Below, piece by piece: positions 50,592 to 62,501 of a stretch of 64,000 bases of DNA (position 1 is its first letter; the number at the start of each line of letters is the position of its first letter). The position numbers and the translations under genes are program-made. Under the pieces are notes generated by a model, which was given only the letters and a program-made list of their open reading frames with translations, did not search any database and was not told where the DNA came from. The stretch is from Halichondria panicea. Lineage: Eukaryota > Porifera > Demospongiae > Suberitida > Halichondriidae. The stretch covers positions 1,364,501 through 1,428,500 of the forward strand of contig NC_087385.1 in the NCBI RefSeq assembly GCF_963675165.1. Reading direction: 5' to 3'.

Positions 50592-52114
50592 CTAAGATTG
50601 TTTCCTCTCAACTAAATGATAAGTGTCCTCGTTCATTACTTCATACTCTCTGCTCCGATACTCCAACAGTTGGTTCTCTCTCCCGTGGGTGGCCTCGTTA
50701 TACAGCTGCTCTATGACACGGTCCAGTGGCTTTACACCTCCAAATTCTGCAAATTCTCGATACACCTCCCACTGTCTTTCTTCCAAATAGTGTCCGGCAA
50801 GGTAAGGGGGAAGCCCCTCGTCTAATCGCTGCTGATAAGTTTTTTCAACATCCTCCAGCATTTCCTGTTTTGGAGGAAGTGCTTTCTCTCCACGCCACAC
50901 TCTCACAATCCACTGAACTTGACGATCAAACCCGGGTAATGGAACAACTGCAAAATAAACTCCAATCATTGCCATTGATGGATGGGCGACATTGAAGGTG
51001 TGCTTGTAGAGGTGAGTGACTCTCTTTCCCTCGACAACCTTGATACCAGACTCTTCACTGAGGAATGGATAAGAGTACAAGTAGCCGGTAGCCAGAACAA
51101 CACAGTCCACACTTCTCTCTTCACCATTCTCGAAACAAACACTACCATCTTCCTTGAGCTCGGAGATACCAGGCAACTGCTCAACATTTTGCGGAACTTT
51201 CGACTTCAAAGGTCCGTTTCTGCTGCTCAGATGGACTACCTTAGCGTGAGGGGATAGATCAACGATGAGGTCCTCCCCTGAAGGCCCTGTGCCTACCACC
51301 AGCACAGCTTGTCCAGCGAATGGTTCCGGCTCTCTGTACCAGTGACTGTGGGAAACCGGACGGGGGAACGAGGAGAGGCCTTTAATCTCAGGCACAGAGG
51401 GAGCAAAGAAGTGCCTGCAGTAAACACAAGAACACTATTACCACAAGAACACTATTATGGTGAACAGTGTGGAGTAACTATAATTGATAGTCACATCAAA
51501 CTTCGTATGAGAAGACGGAAGTCATATGGCAGTAAATCATGCTCACCCATTACAGACAAATACGAAGTCAAATTCCTTCGAATTTCTTTCTCCTGTTGTT
51601 TGCGATTTTGTCACAATTCTCCACTTGACTGAGTCCAGAGAATTCTTCGCTGGGGGTGAGGGGAGGGGTATCGGAGTAACCTGCTCAACCAGTTTCCCAA
51701 ACTCGATAAATCTGTCAAGTTGAAAATGTTCACAGTATTTCTTGAAGTAAGTGAGGATTTCACGATGAGTGGGGAAAGAAGGAAGGTGGTCATCATAGAT
51801 GGGGAAGTCAGGAAATAACATCATCTCCTTCGGAAGATTCGTCCTGCACAACACAGTAATAAACATCGTCTAATAAAATAATACAGTGCTAACCTCAAGT
51901 TCTTGTAAGTGCTGCTGTGAGGTCCATGAGAGCTTGCTGTTCTGACATCGTCTGGTAGACCCGGCTGTGGAGAATGATTGCTGTACACCCAGGTGCCCCC
52001 CACCTGCTCACTCTGCTCATACACAGTAAACTGGAAGGTCTCGGGAAACCTACTGAGGTGTCTGGCACAGCACAGCCCTGCTGCACCGGCTCCTATCACT
52101 GCAACTCTCAGCAT
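50592..52114 (-). CDS. flavin-containing monooxygenase A
   Basis: NADPH- and FAD-dependent monooxygenase that adds oxygen to nucleophilic N or S atoms. Exons, transcription order: 52114-51894, 51843-51547, 51414-50592; they join to 446 residues. The FAD Rossmann motif is VAVIGAGAAGLCCARH at the N-terminus; the NADP motif is LVVGTGPSGEDL in exon 3; VVLATGYLYSYPFL is the family ATGY motif. The family signature FxGxxxHxxxY reads FPRPVSHSHWY, with Arg in place of Gly. Overall the sequence resembles insect senecionine N-oxygenase and plant GS-OX-type FMOs more than vertebrate FMO1-5; there is no C-terminal membrane anchor. It is the first gene of a five-gene array, in tandem with FMO-B. Confidence 0.93.
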
Positions 52115-52288
52115 CTCCTTTAATATAGCTAGCTAATTAATTATTAGTGCAGCTTGATTGATTATCTTCAATACAAAGCCTAGGGCTAATTCGAGGGTAA
52201 TTTCTAAGCTGCTCTCAGCACCTCACCTACAGAAAAATCAAAATGGTTGAAGTAATTGCAATTATAAGGACACAATAAAATTATTTAT

Positions 52289-53716
52289 TTATTTTTTGTC
52301 CAAAAGAAAACATTCTTCTCCAATGATTTGGTAGTTAATGTTTCTGAAATCCCGAATTCTATTTGTCCTACTCTGAATGACTACATCGTATAGCTTCTTA
52401 ATTACAGGGGGCATTGGCTTCAGACCCCCCAGGAGAGCAAATTGATCGTACAACTCCCACTGCTTCTCTTGAAGGTAATGTCCAGCTCTCTGAGCAGACA
52501 GGCCCTCTTCCAGTCGGCTCTTATAAATATCCTCGATTTCCTGTAACATTTCTAATTTTGGGATAAGTGTTCTCATTCCATTCCACACTTTGAGAATCCA
52601 CTGAACTTGGAGATTGAATGCCGGGAATGGAATAAACCCAGCATTCACACCAACGACTGCCATTGAGGGGTGGGCGACATTGAAGGTGTGCTTGTAGAGA
52701 TGAGTGACTCTCTTTCCCTCGACAACCTTGATACCAGACTCTTCACTGAGGAATGGATAAGAGTACAAGTAGCCGGTAGCCAGAACAACACAGTCCACAC
52801 TTCTCTCTTCACCATTCTCGAAATAAACACAACCATCTTCCTTGAGTTCAGAAACATCGGGTAGCCACTCCATATTATCTGGTACCTTTGTCTTCAAATA
52901 CTCTCTCCTACTGCTCAAGTAGACTACTTTAGCGTGCTTAGCAATATCGAGCATAATATCAAGTCCCGAGGGGCCAACTCCGATCACAAGCACATTTTTA
53001 TCAGAAAAAGGTTCTGGTTCTCGATAGAAGTTGCTGTGTATAACTGGTCTAGGAAATGAGAGAAGGCCTTTGAAGTCAGGAATGTTCGGCTCAAAAAAGT
53101 GTCTGCATGAAATCATCGTTATCTATCATTCTTATGACATACAAGACTCACCCATTGCAGATAAGAACAAAATCAAACTCCTCAGATTCCATCTGGCCAG
53201 TTGATAGCCCCTGGGTGCTGACACTCCACCTCACAGAGTCGATCTGGTCGGCGGATGTTTGAGGAAGTGGTGAAACACAATCAACCAATTTTCCAGGTTG
53301 GATAAATCTGTCCAACTTGTAATGCTCTGTGTACTTCTCCAGATAGGACCTGACATCAGTGTGATGGACGAATGACGGCAGGTGATCATTGAACGGAAAC
53401 CCTGGAAACAGCATGATTTCCTTCGGAAGGTTTGTTCTGTACAATATGAATATAAGGACAGCGTGGATAATATTACTTACATCAAATGTTTGTATATGGT
53501 GCTATGGAAGGGAATTCTGTTTGGTTCACCCGACTTCACGACGTCTCTCACGTCTTTCGGTACTTTGCCGGGAGTGGGGTTGCTGTACACCCACACGCCC
53601 CCCACCTGCTCACTCTGCTCATACACAGTAAACTGGAAGGTCTCGGGAAATCTACTGAGGTGTCTGGCACAGCACAGCCCTGCTGCACCGGCTCCTATCA
53701 CTGCAACTCTCTTCAT
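52289..53716 (-). CDS. flavin-containing monooxygenase B
   Basis: Same enzyme family and three-exon structure: 53716-53481, 53436-53152, 53102-52289, joining to 444 residues. FAD motif VAVIGAGAAGLCC, signature FPRPVIHSNFY (Arg for Gly), NADP motif VIGVGPSGLDI and ATGYLYSYPFL are all intact. At the first splice junction codon it has Ile (AT|A) where FMO-A and FMO-C have Arg. Exons 1 and 2 are an almost exact inverted copy of FMO-C, while exon 3 groups with FMO-D and FMO-E (HFFEPNIPDFKGLLSFPRP). The start MKRVAV matches the paralogues; an upstream in-frame extension is ignored. Confidence 0.93.
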
Positions 53717-53851
53717 GGTGTGTGTATATACTTCACTATAATTATTTTCGAAACATGGCCGCAGTTTGCTGCAGAAATGAAGAGGTGGGGCTGCCCCAAA
53801 GGTCAAGCAGAATAAGCACATGACAAACAATGTACTGAGAAGGACAGTTAT
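53717..53851. promoter_or_regulatory. putative bidirectional promoter, FMO-B / FMO-C
   Basis: 135 bp lie between the divergent starts of two nearly mirror-image genes. The spacer itself is not a palindrome, so the axis of the inverted duplication lies here. Shared regulation of the two genes is inferred. Confidence 0.5.
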
Positions 53852-55283
53852 ATGAAGAGAGTTGCAGTGATAGGAGCCGGTGCATCAGGGCTGTGCTGTG
53901 CCAGACACCTCAGCAGGTTTCCCGAGACCTTCCAGTTTACTGTGTATGAGCAGAGTGAGCAGGTGGGGGGCGTGTGGGTGTACAGCAATCCCACTCCTGG
54001 AAAAATACCGAAAGATGTGAGAGACATCGTAAAGTCATGTGAACCAAACAGAATTCCCTTCCATAGCACCATGTACAAACATTTGAGGTAAGTAATATTA
54101 TCCACGCAGTCCTCATAATTATATTATACAGAACAAACCTTCCGAAGGAAATCATGCTATTTCCAGGGTTTCCGTTCAATGATCACCTGCCGTCATTCGT
54201 CCATCACACTGATGTCAGGTCCTATCTGGAGAAGTACACAGAGCATTACAAGTTGGACAGATTTATCCAACCTGGAAAATTGGTTGATTGTGTTTCACCA
54301 CTTCCTCAAACATCCGCCGACCAGATCGACTCTGTGAGGTGGAGTGTCAGCACCCAGGGGCTATCAACTGGCCAGAGGGCATCTGAGGAGTTTGACTTCG
54401 TTCTCATCTGCAATGGGTGAGTTTCCATACAATTTTTCATTTGGTAATTATAACTTAGTATACAACTCCATTTTTCAGGCATTATTTTGCACCGCATGTA
54501 CCTCAACTGAGAGGTCTATCATCGTTCCCCCGTCCTGTGATCCATAGCAGCTGGTACAAAGAGCCAGAACCATTCAAACACCAAAGCGTCTTGGTGGTAG
54601 GGGCTGGCCCTTCAGGAATGGACCTTGTCATTGATCTAGCAGCACATGCTCGAGTGGTTTACTTATGCAGTCGAGTAACTCCGAAATCAAAAGTTCCAGA
54701 AAATGTTCAGAAATTGCCTGGTATCTCTGAGCTAAAGGAAGATGGCCGTGTTTGCTTCGAGAATGGTGAAGAGAGAAGTGTGGACTGTGTTGTTCTGGCT
54801 ACCGGCTACTTGTACTCTTATCCATTCCTCAGTGAAGAGTCTGGCATCAAGGTTGTCGAGGGAAAGAGAGTCACTCATCTGTACAAGCACACCTTCAATG
54901 TCGCCCACCCCTCAATGGCGGTCGTCGGTGTGAACTCTGGCTTAATCCCTTTTCCGACGTTTGATCTCCAAGTTCAGTGGATTGTGAGAGTGTGGCGTGG
55001 AATGAATGCACTTCCTCCAAAACAAGAAATGATTCGAGATGTCGATGCAGTCTACGAGAGCCGATTACAAGATGGACTCCCCCCTCATAGAGCCGGACAC
55101 TATTTGGGAGACAAGAGATGGGAGTTTAACGAGCAGCTGTCACAGTTGGGAGGGATTGAACCACCACCACCTGTCGTGAGACCACTTTATGATCTGGTAC
55201 GTGAACAAAGAGCTTGTGATGTGGCAACTTATAGAGATAATACTTTTACAATTATTAACAACAAGGAATTTTCTTATTCGTAA
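53852..55283 (+). CDS. flavin-containing monooxygenase C
   Basis: Exons 53852-54087, 54132-54416, 54479-55283 join to 441 residues. FAD motif VAVIGAGASGLCC, signature FPRPVIHSSWY (Arg for Gly), NADP motif VVGAGPSGMDL and ATGYLYSYPFL are present. Exons 1-2 mirror FMO-B nearly base for base. Exon 3 is of a different type, ending VYESRLQDGLPPHRAGHYLG and WEFNEQLSQLGGIEPPPP, the type also found in a fragment at 59423. The gene is thus a chimera of two FMO lineages within the array. Confidence 0.93.
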
Positions 55284-56367
55284 GTATACGTGTGCCTCAA
55301 CTATAGTGTGTAGAATCTTTTGAGATATTTTGTTCCATTCAGTCTGCCTTAAAACCCCAAATGGTTTAAGACAGGAAGTGCTACTAGTTATTGCCTCATT
55401 AATCATTTCTGATAAAAAATAAAGATTTTTAGAGCTATCTAAGTTGACAGTTTAGCATACGATAAACACTTTAAACTATGCTATGAATTTGGGTCAAACT
55501 AGCATAAAGTTCTGTAAAATAATTGCGGAAAGTTTGACTTTTGAGCAAGCTGTGACGTAGCAAGCTAAAAATTGGTTGAACAATTAAAAAGGATCTAAAT
55601 AACAACATATTCAAGGTAAAGGCCATATAAATGAACGATGTTTGCAAAGCAGTTACACGACATTAATAGACAACTTGGCAATAGCATATAACTTTAAGCC
55701 TTCTAGCTTGCTGCTAAGCATGCACATGCATCAGATGCACTAGTTGATACTTTAGGCAGTCACTGGTTCCTTTCACATCTGGAGATATGCAGCCATGAGT
55801 TCCACCAATCACAATCAGATTTTTGCGCACACTAAACTTGCTGATTCCATATTGACAGTAAATGTTCTGTGTTACCCTTCACTGCACTACAATCTGGTAT
55901 AGTTTAATTTTTGGGTGTTAGCATTATGAAACAATGTTTTTGTGATGTCATCCTTATGAATACCATTAAAATACTTGAGGTATGTATTTCCTGTCTTATT
56001 GCAAATACCAGTACTGAAAACAACTTGGGGGTCTTAGGGCAAACTGATTGGTATACTAATCACTGACCATAAATCTTCCCAATATATAAAAGGAATCTAA
56101 CGTCTAGAACTCGTACAATATTCATCACAATGAATCGATGAATTGAGGAAACACGCGCATGTTATATATAAATGTACTGCAAATTAAGTTCTAATACATC
56201 CATACATTTTCATGCTTCAATGGCCTCAATTGCGTGCTTCATCCTTTTACGGAAGAGCTAGCTGTGGGTCTAAGCAGATTTCCTGGCTTTGCATGATGGG
56301 GAGAGGTATAAAACTAGATACCTGTACTGTTCTCCCAGGCAAGATTATATAGAGTCTAGATATAGCT
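55284..56367. other. intergenic spacer FMO-C to FMO-D
   Basis: AT-rich with no gene. Its distal part (about 56050-56130, e.g. ACTGACCATAAATCTTCCCA) is recognisably similar to about 59775-59860, evidence for the later direct duplication of this region. Confidence 0.5.
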
Positions 56368-58018
56368 ATGAAGAGAGTTGCAGTGATTGGAGCTGGAAGT
56401 TCTGGTATTTCTTGTGCCAGACACCTCAGCAAGTTTCCTGAGACCTTCCAGTTCACTGTGTATGAGCAGAGTGAGCAGGTGGGGGGCGTGTGGGTGTACG
56501 ACAATCCCACTCCAGGAAAAATACCGAAAGATGTGAGAGTTTCTTTACAGAATGATGCTGAAACTCATTATAGAAGCAGTATCTACAAAAATCTGTGGTG
56601 AGAAATGCAGTTTGTGCAAGTGGTCTGTATATTGCTGTTCTCTATAGCTGGTGCATTTTTATGTTTCTGCAAATACTGATAATAAATAATTTATAGCAGA
56701 TCATTGCATGCAAATTGATTTGAAAAATGCATGCATGTGCTCTTTTTTGTGTTTATCCACACAGGACTAACCTTCCAAAGGAGATCATGCTGTTCCCTGA
56801 CCTACCAATGGATGACAAGCAACCATCATTCCTCCACCACTCTGACATAAAGAATTATCTCGAGAAGTACATTCACAGCTTTGGGTTGGACAAATTCATT
56901 CAATTCGGTCACCTAGTGGAAAACGTTTCTCCTGTACCCATGGGAGATGACTCAAGTGCAGCAGTTGACATGGTGAAATGGGTGGTCAGTACGAAAAGTG
57001 TGAAGTCAGGGGAGTCAAAATCAGAGGAGTTCGATTTTGTATTCATCTGTAGTGGGTGCGTTTTAATGCTTGCTTCATTGTAGTGCATGTCTGTAGTGCT
57101 TATATTATAATACTTCCTTGGTAATGATTTGGATCTATAGCACGATTGTTTAATGTATATAGCATCACAATGTAATCATTGTTTACTTCTTACATGCATG
57201 CAGACACTTCTTTGAGCCGAACATTCCAGACTTCAAAGGCCTTCTCTCATTTCCTAGACCAGTCATACACAGCAACTGTTATCGAGAACCAGAATCTTTT
57301 GCTGGCAAAGAAGTGCTTGTGATCGGAGTTGGCCCCTCGGGACTTGATATTATGCTCGATATTGCTAAGCACGCTAAAGTAGTCTACTTGAGCAGTAGGA
57401 GAGAGTATTTGAAGACAAAGGTACCAGATAATATGGAGTGGCTACCCGATGTTTCTGAACTCAAGGAAGATGGACCGTCGTGTTCTTTTCGAGAACGGTG
57501 ATGAGAGAAGTGTGGACTGTGTTGTTCTGGCTACCGGCTACTTGTACTCTTATCCATTCCTCAGTGAAGAGTCTGGCATCAAGGTTGTCGAGGGAAAGAG
57601 GGTTGCTGACCTCTACAAGCACACCTTCAATGTCTCCCACCCCTCAATGGCGGTTGTCGGTGTGAACACTGGGTATATTCCATTTCCGTCATCTGATCTC
57701 CAAGTTCAGTGGATTCTGGCGGTGTGGTCAGGAGAAATTATACTTCCCCTGAAACCAGAAATGATCCAAGAAATCGAGGATATTTATAAGAGCCGATTGG
57801 AAGAGGGACTGTCCCCTCAGAGAGCTGGACATTATCTTCAAGAGAAACAGTGGGAGTTGTACGATCAATTTGCCTCTCTGGGGGGTCTGAAGCCAATGCC
57901 CCCTGTAATTAAGAAGCTCTATAATACCGTCTGTCGGACTAGAAAGCATCAAATAATGAACTTCAGAGAAAATATGTACCAAGTTGACGGAGAGGACAGT
58001 TTTTTCTTGAAGAACTAA
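56368..58018 (+). pseudogene. flavin-containing monooxygenase D, frameshifted in exon 3
   Basis: Exons 56368-56597, 56765-57055, 57204-58018. The FAD motif (VAVIGAGSSGISC), signature FPRPVIHSNCY and NADP motif VIGVGPSGLDI are intact. Compared with FMO-E and the others there is a 4-base insertion ACCG at 57474-57477 (GATGG^ACCG^TCGTG), which shifts the frame and leads to a TGA at about 57499-57501. After it the original frame resumes (VLFENGDERSVDCVVLATGY) and stays open to the normal end. It is either a recent pseudogene, a polymorphic allele or a sequence error. Undamaged splice sites and an otherwise clean frame argue that the lesion is young. Confidence 0.85.
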
Positions 58019-58183
58019 AATGGCAATGAAAATATAAACTGTTTTAATATTGTGCATTTTTTATCTTAGGTTACAGATTTCCTAATTATAGGTGTAAAAA
58101 AGGTAATCACATAAATGTAATGTTTTCTGGGCCTTAAAATTGGCCATTAATTGTATGCTTGCATAATTTAATATTTAGCACTC

Positions 58184-58395
58184 CAGTACATTCCGACTGG
58201 TTGCTGTGAAGACTGTGTTGAAAACAACTGACAAAACCCACAGCAATCTGTACATTACTACGTCCCCGCGTGCATACAATTATAACGACAATTAACATTG
58301 ATTCACACCAATCAAAAGAATCCTCTGAGACCTGAAAAAATAGACCTACAGTAATTCGGTTATGTAAAAATTGGGCATTGTCATCGGAGTTACGT
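58184..58395 (-). pseudogene. MARVEL-gene fragment (exon 3 and part of exon 2)
   Basis: Degenerate copy of 62690-62880, the exon 3/intron/exon 2 region of the MARVEL gene downstream of FMO-E. Shared stretches include GGTTGCTGTGAAG, CCACAGCAAT, GATTCACACCAATCAAA and GTAAAAATTGGGCA. Indels destroy the frame and exon 4 is missing. Its place just after FMO-D mirrors the intact gene just after FMO-E, so an FMO+MARVEL block was duplicated. Confidence 0.75.
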
Positions 58396-58543
58396 CCTTG
58401 ACAAAATCAGCATAGACAACTACCTTTAAGTCGCCAATGATGCTGTTCAGTCAAGCTAGCTTTCACTCCAACCGACTACGCCTACAGCCAATTAAATAGT
58501 AACACATGTAGTGCCAATAATAATGTTTAGGCATAATCAGTGT

Positions 58544-58694
58544 ATGTTGCTTGGATCTTTTTGACACTGTACGTATTGTTCCCTGAGGCTATCTCAGCCA
58601 ACGGATCAGAGAGTAGGTTCTTCAGGAATATCTTTACTTGTTCAGGAGTAGCAGTGGCCGTCAATGCCATTAGAGCGGCCCTACACCTCATATC
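58544..58694 (-). pseudogene. RecQ-like helicase fragment
   Basis: On the minus strand about 50 codons read RCRAALMALTATATPEQVKI followed by FLKNLLSDPLAE. ALTATAT is the helicase motif III of the RecQ family. No other helicase motifs with an intact frame were found around it; the adjoining 58700-58940 has only broken frames. Most likely a relic of a retrocopied or duplicated RecQ-like gene; an isolated exon of a larger gene is the alternative. Confidence 0.5.
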
Positions 58695-59422
58695 ATATAG
58701 GAACCAAATAGTGTACCCCTACACTCTTTGTTCCCCATATCATTGGGCAATGAAATGAAGAGTGTACTTTTATCCTCACCCATTCTATACCTCCACAATG
58801 AATTGCTGCATGAGATACCGCCTCTTATTCTCACTCCTACGATCGTCAATTCAAGGCATCAGAGGAGCTCGTTTCACTGCCAGCAAGGCCTCAAAATCAG
58901 CATCCCCCCTCCAATTGGCTTGGTGATCACTCACTAGTTACTCACTGGTTACTGCATGATCATTGAACATTGAATATATGAACATCGAACTTACACATCG
59001 AACTTACACGAAAGTAATTCTCTGAAGTCTTTAGTCTTATACCAGGATCCTTCTTTATAGCCCACGGTATTTTGTCAAATTCATGGATGTGTTCCACCAA
59101 TCTCTAACACACAACATTGTTGTGTGTTTGGGATTGGTGGAAAGCGTAAACAAGGTTGGATGAACATTCGTCCATTGAAACCTGGGTTTCTTGACTCAAA
59201 TGGGCTGTCTATTTACTAAACCGAAAAGTGACTGTCTTCTATGCAGTTCATGAATACACATGTATATGTTTGCATTGTCTTCTACCCTCATGCATTGAAA
59301 TAAATGTAGTGCAGTTTAACATGAGTTTCAAAACAGTTGTCAGTTTACTCTTATGCGTGCGTGGGTGGGTATATGTGTGTGTTGTGCATGTCAAAATGTG
59401 TGTTTAGATGTGACGGTGACAG

Positions 59423-59660
59423 TCTACAAGAGCCGATTACAAGATGGACTCCCCCCTCATAGAGCCGGACATTATTTGGGAGACAAGAGATGGGAGTTTA
59501 ACGAGCAGCTGTCACAGTTGGGAGGGATTGAACCACCGCCACCTGTCATGAGACCACTTGGTACGTGAACAAATTAAGAGCTTGTGATGTGGCAAATTTT
59601 TTAGGGATAGTCTAATACCTTTATATACAATTATTAACGACAAGGAATTTTCTTATTCGT
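59423..59660 (+). pseudogene. FMO-C-type 3' end fragment
   Basis: Begins abruptly with VYKSRLQDGLPPHRAGHYLG and continues WEFNEQLSQLGGIEPPPP, matching the last part of FMO-C exon 3 (from about 55051). It then breaks by small indels in the last ~30 codons, while still matching to AAGGAATTTTCTTATTCGTA. There is no upstream part. It marks the left end of the second duplication unit. Confidence 0.8.
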
Positions 59661-60680
59661 AAGTCACACGTATGCCTTACCCGTGACCCAAGGTCTATAA
59701 TTATATTGTGTAGCTTATTTCAAATGTTGATGATGTGCTTATTCAATTCAAGTTCTCAAAATGATTTTTTCCATACATATCATTGACTATAAAGCTCCCC
59801 AATATCTAGCTATATAATAGATACAGAAGCACCTAACAAGAACTCATACAATACTTAGTAATACTATACCATTGTGTATATAAACAGTAAACAATAAAAG
59901 CACCACAGGTGCTGATGCCTCGGTGGAGATGCCAAAGCTACATAACATAAAGCTACTAATAGCTTTTATGCACATGATAAAAACAATTTAATTTTACTGC
60001 ATGCAAAAACTCAGAGAGTGGGTAATGATCGACCATGATTGTTGTTAAAAACGATCAATGCCAAAAGTTCAAGTCTAAAATTTAATGGCTGCATTAGCAG
60101 AGCCTTGCAGCTCTCTTCTCACTCTTGCAGCTACCAATAGCTAGCGTTCTAGTGCAGAGCTAACTACTAAGTAGAATAGCAACACTCGGTAAACAAGTTT
60201 GGCTACGTGCTCTTCTGAAAAGGCTGCAATGGCATTCCAAGTAAGCAAAACTAGGCATAACTCGAGAACGAAGCATTATTTTGCAAATCCACGAATTAAA
60301 ATCCAAGTAAACATGACTAGAAGCCTATAGAAACTCTTACTTGCACTTGATATTCATCCTTGAGCAGCTGTAGCAGTCTACACACACAGAGAGACAGACA
60401 GACAGACAGACACACACACACAGACACACAAACACACTACCGTATACCTCGCATGCGCACCGAGGCATAATTAAATTGCTAAGATATCTATTTTCAATAC
60501 AGCAGCCATGCAGTATGTGCTAAAGCTAGCTGTGCATGGCCCATTGTTAGCTAGTAGAAATATTTAATCACTGCAATTAATTACTGCATGATTTCCTGAT
60601 GGGGAGAGCTGTTCATGAAACTATAAATCTGTACTGTTCTCCCTGATGAGATTAGACTTGAGTCTAGAATAGCTAAAATT
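59661..60680. other. spacer between FMO-C-type fragment and FMO-E
   Basis: No gene seen. About 59905-59930 carries ACAGGTGCTGATGCCTCGGT, related in inverted orientation to ACCGAGGCATCAGCACCGCA at about 23319. 60385-60436 is a CAGA/CACA simple repeat, and 60438-60469 holds ACCGTATACCTCGCATGCGC, related to the palindrome at 41972. Confidence 0.5.
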
Positions 60681-62371
60681 ATGAAGAGAGTTGCAGTGAT
60701 AGGAGCTGGGGGTTCTGGTATCTCTTGTGCCAGACACCTCAGTAGGTTTCCCGAGACCTTCCAGTTTACTGTGTATGAGCAGAGTGAGCAGGTGGGGGGT
60801 GTATGGGTGTACGACAACCCCACTCCTGGAAAAATACCGAAAGACGTGAGAGTTTCTTTACAGAATGGCACTAAGACTTCTTTATATAGAAGCAGTATCT
60901 ACAAGAATCTGTGGTAAGAAACAGAGTTTGTGTTGTCTGTATAGATTGCTGTTCTCATTGTGATGTTTCTACAACATTGATAATACATGTATATCAGATC
61001 ATTGCGATTTCAACAAATGCATGCATGTGCTCTTTACTTGTGTTTATCCACACAGGACTAACCTTCCTAAGGAGATCATGCTGTTCCCTGACCTACCAAT
61101 GGATGACAAGCAACCATCATTCCTCCACCACTCTGACATAAAGACTTATCTCGAGAAGTACATTCACAGCTTTGGGTTGGACAAATTCATTCAATTCGGG
61201 CATCTAGTGGAAAACGTTTCTCCCGTACCCATGGGAGATGACTCAAGTGCAGCAGTTGACATGGTGAAATGGGTGGTCAGTACAAGATGTGTGAAGTCAG
61301 GGGAGTCAAAATCAGAAGAGTTCGATTTTGTATTCATCTGTAGTGGGTACGTTTTAATGCATCATCATGCATGTATGTATGTATGGTACTTGTGAATATA
61401 CTTACAAATAGCTGCACGTATACGTAGGTGTGTCTGTGCATGTAGTGCTTAATTTAGAACGATTGTTTTGAGGAATTGAATGTCACGTAATTATAACCTG
61501 TAGCATCACAAAATTTTTTCAGGCATGCGTGTACATGTGTATTCCATGCAGACACTTCTTTGAGCCGAACATTCCGGACTTCAAAGGCCTTCTCTCATTT
61601 CCTAGACCAGTCATACACAGTAACTGTTATCGAGAACCAGAACCTTTTGCTGACAAAGAAGTGCTTGTGATCGGAGTTGGCCCCTCGGGACTTGATATTA
61701 TGCTCGATATTACTAAGCACGCTAAAGTAGTCTACTTGAGCAGTAGGAGAGAGTATTTGAAAACAAAGGTACCAGATAATATGGAGTGGCTACCCGATGT
61801 TTCTGAACTCAAGGAAAATGGTCGTGTTTGTTTCGAGAATGGTGAAGAGAGAAGTGTGGACTGTGTTGTTCTGGCTACCGGCTACTTGTACTCTTATCCA
61901 TTCCTCAGTGAAGAGTCTGGCATCAAGGTTGTCGAGGGAAAGAGAGTTGCTGACCTTTACAAGCACACCTTCAATGTCACCCACCCCTCAATGGCGGTCG
62001 TCGGTGTGAACACTGGGTATATTCCGTTTCCGTCATCAGATCTCCAAGTTCAGTGGATTCTGGCAGTGTGGTCAGGAGCAATGATACTTCCCCCAAAACC
62101 AGAAATGATCCAGGAAATCGAAGATATTTATAAGAGCCGATTGGAAGAGGGACTGTCTGCTCAGAAAGCTGGACATTACCTTCAAGAGAAACAGTGGGAG
62201 TTGTACGATCAATTTGCCTCTCTGGGGGGTCTGAAGCCAATGCCCCCTGTAATTAAGAAGCTCTATAATACCGTCTGTCAGATCAGAAAACATCAGATAA
62301 TGGATTTCAGAGAAAATAATTACCAAGTTGACGGAGAGGACAGTTTTTTCTTGAAAAACTACAACTACTAA
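60681..62371 (+). CDS. flavin-containing monooxygenase E
   Basis: Exons 60681-60913, 61056-61346, 61552-62371 join to 447 residues. Intact FAD motif VAVIGAGGSGISC, signature FPRPVIHSNCY (Arg for Gly), NADP motif VIGVGPSGLDI and ATGYLYSYPFL. It is the closest relative of FMO-D (exons 1-3 nearly identical, including VSPVPMGDDSSAAVDMVKW) but lacks the frameshift, so it is the functional partner of that pair. It converges on the MARVEL gene, 130 bp away. Confidence 0.93.
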
Positions 62372-62501
62372 ACTTAGTATTAATTAAAGGCGATTTTGTA
62401 TAATTATCATGTTGAAGTTAAGTGTATCTGTGATCAAGTGTTAGTTGAGATTAAAGTGTAAGTAATTAAAAGTTGATATAGTTAGCTATTGTGAAAAAAA
62501 A

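Noticed and set aside
53477-53830. Upstream extension of FMO-B beginning MFVMCLFCLTFG, looking like a signal peptide
   Set aside because: All paralogues start at MKRVAV or MLRVAV, the FAD motif must be close to the N-terminus, and the extension overlaps the divergent promoter.
58540-58758. Plus-strand 72-codon frame MYVAWIFLTLYVLFPEAISA
   Set aside because: It is the antisense of the RecQ-like fragment, whose minus-strand frame carries a recognisable helicase motif.
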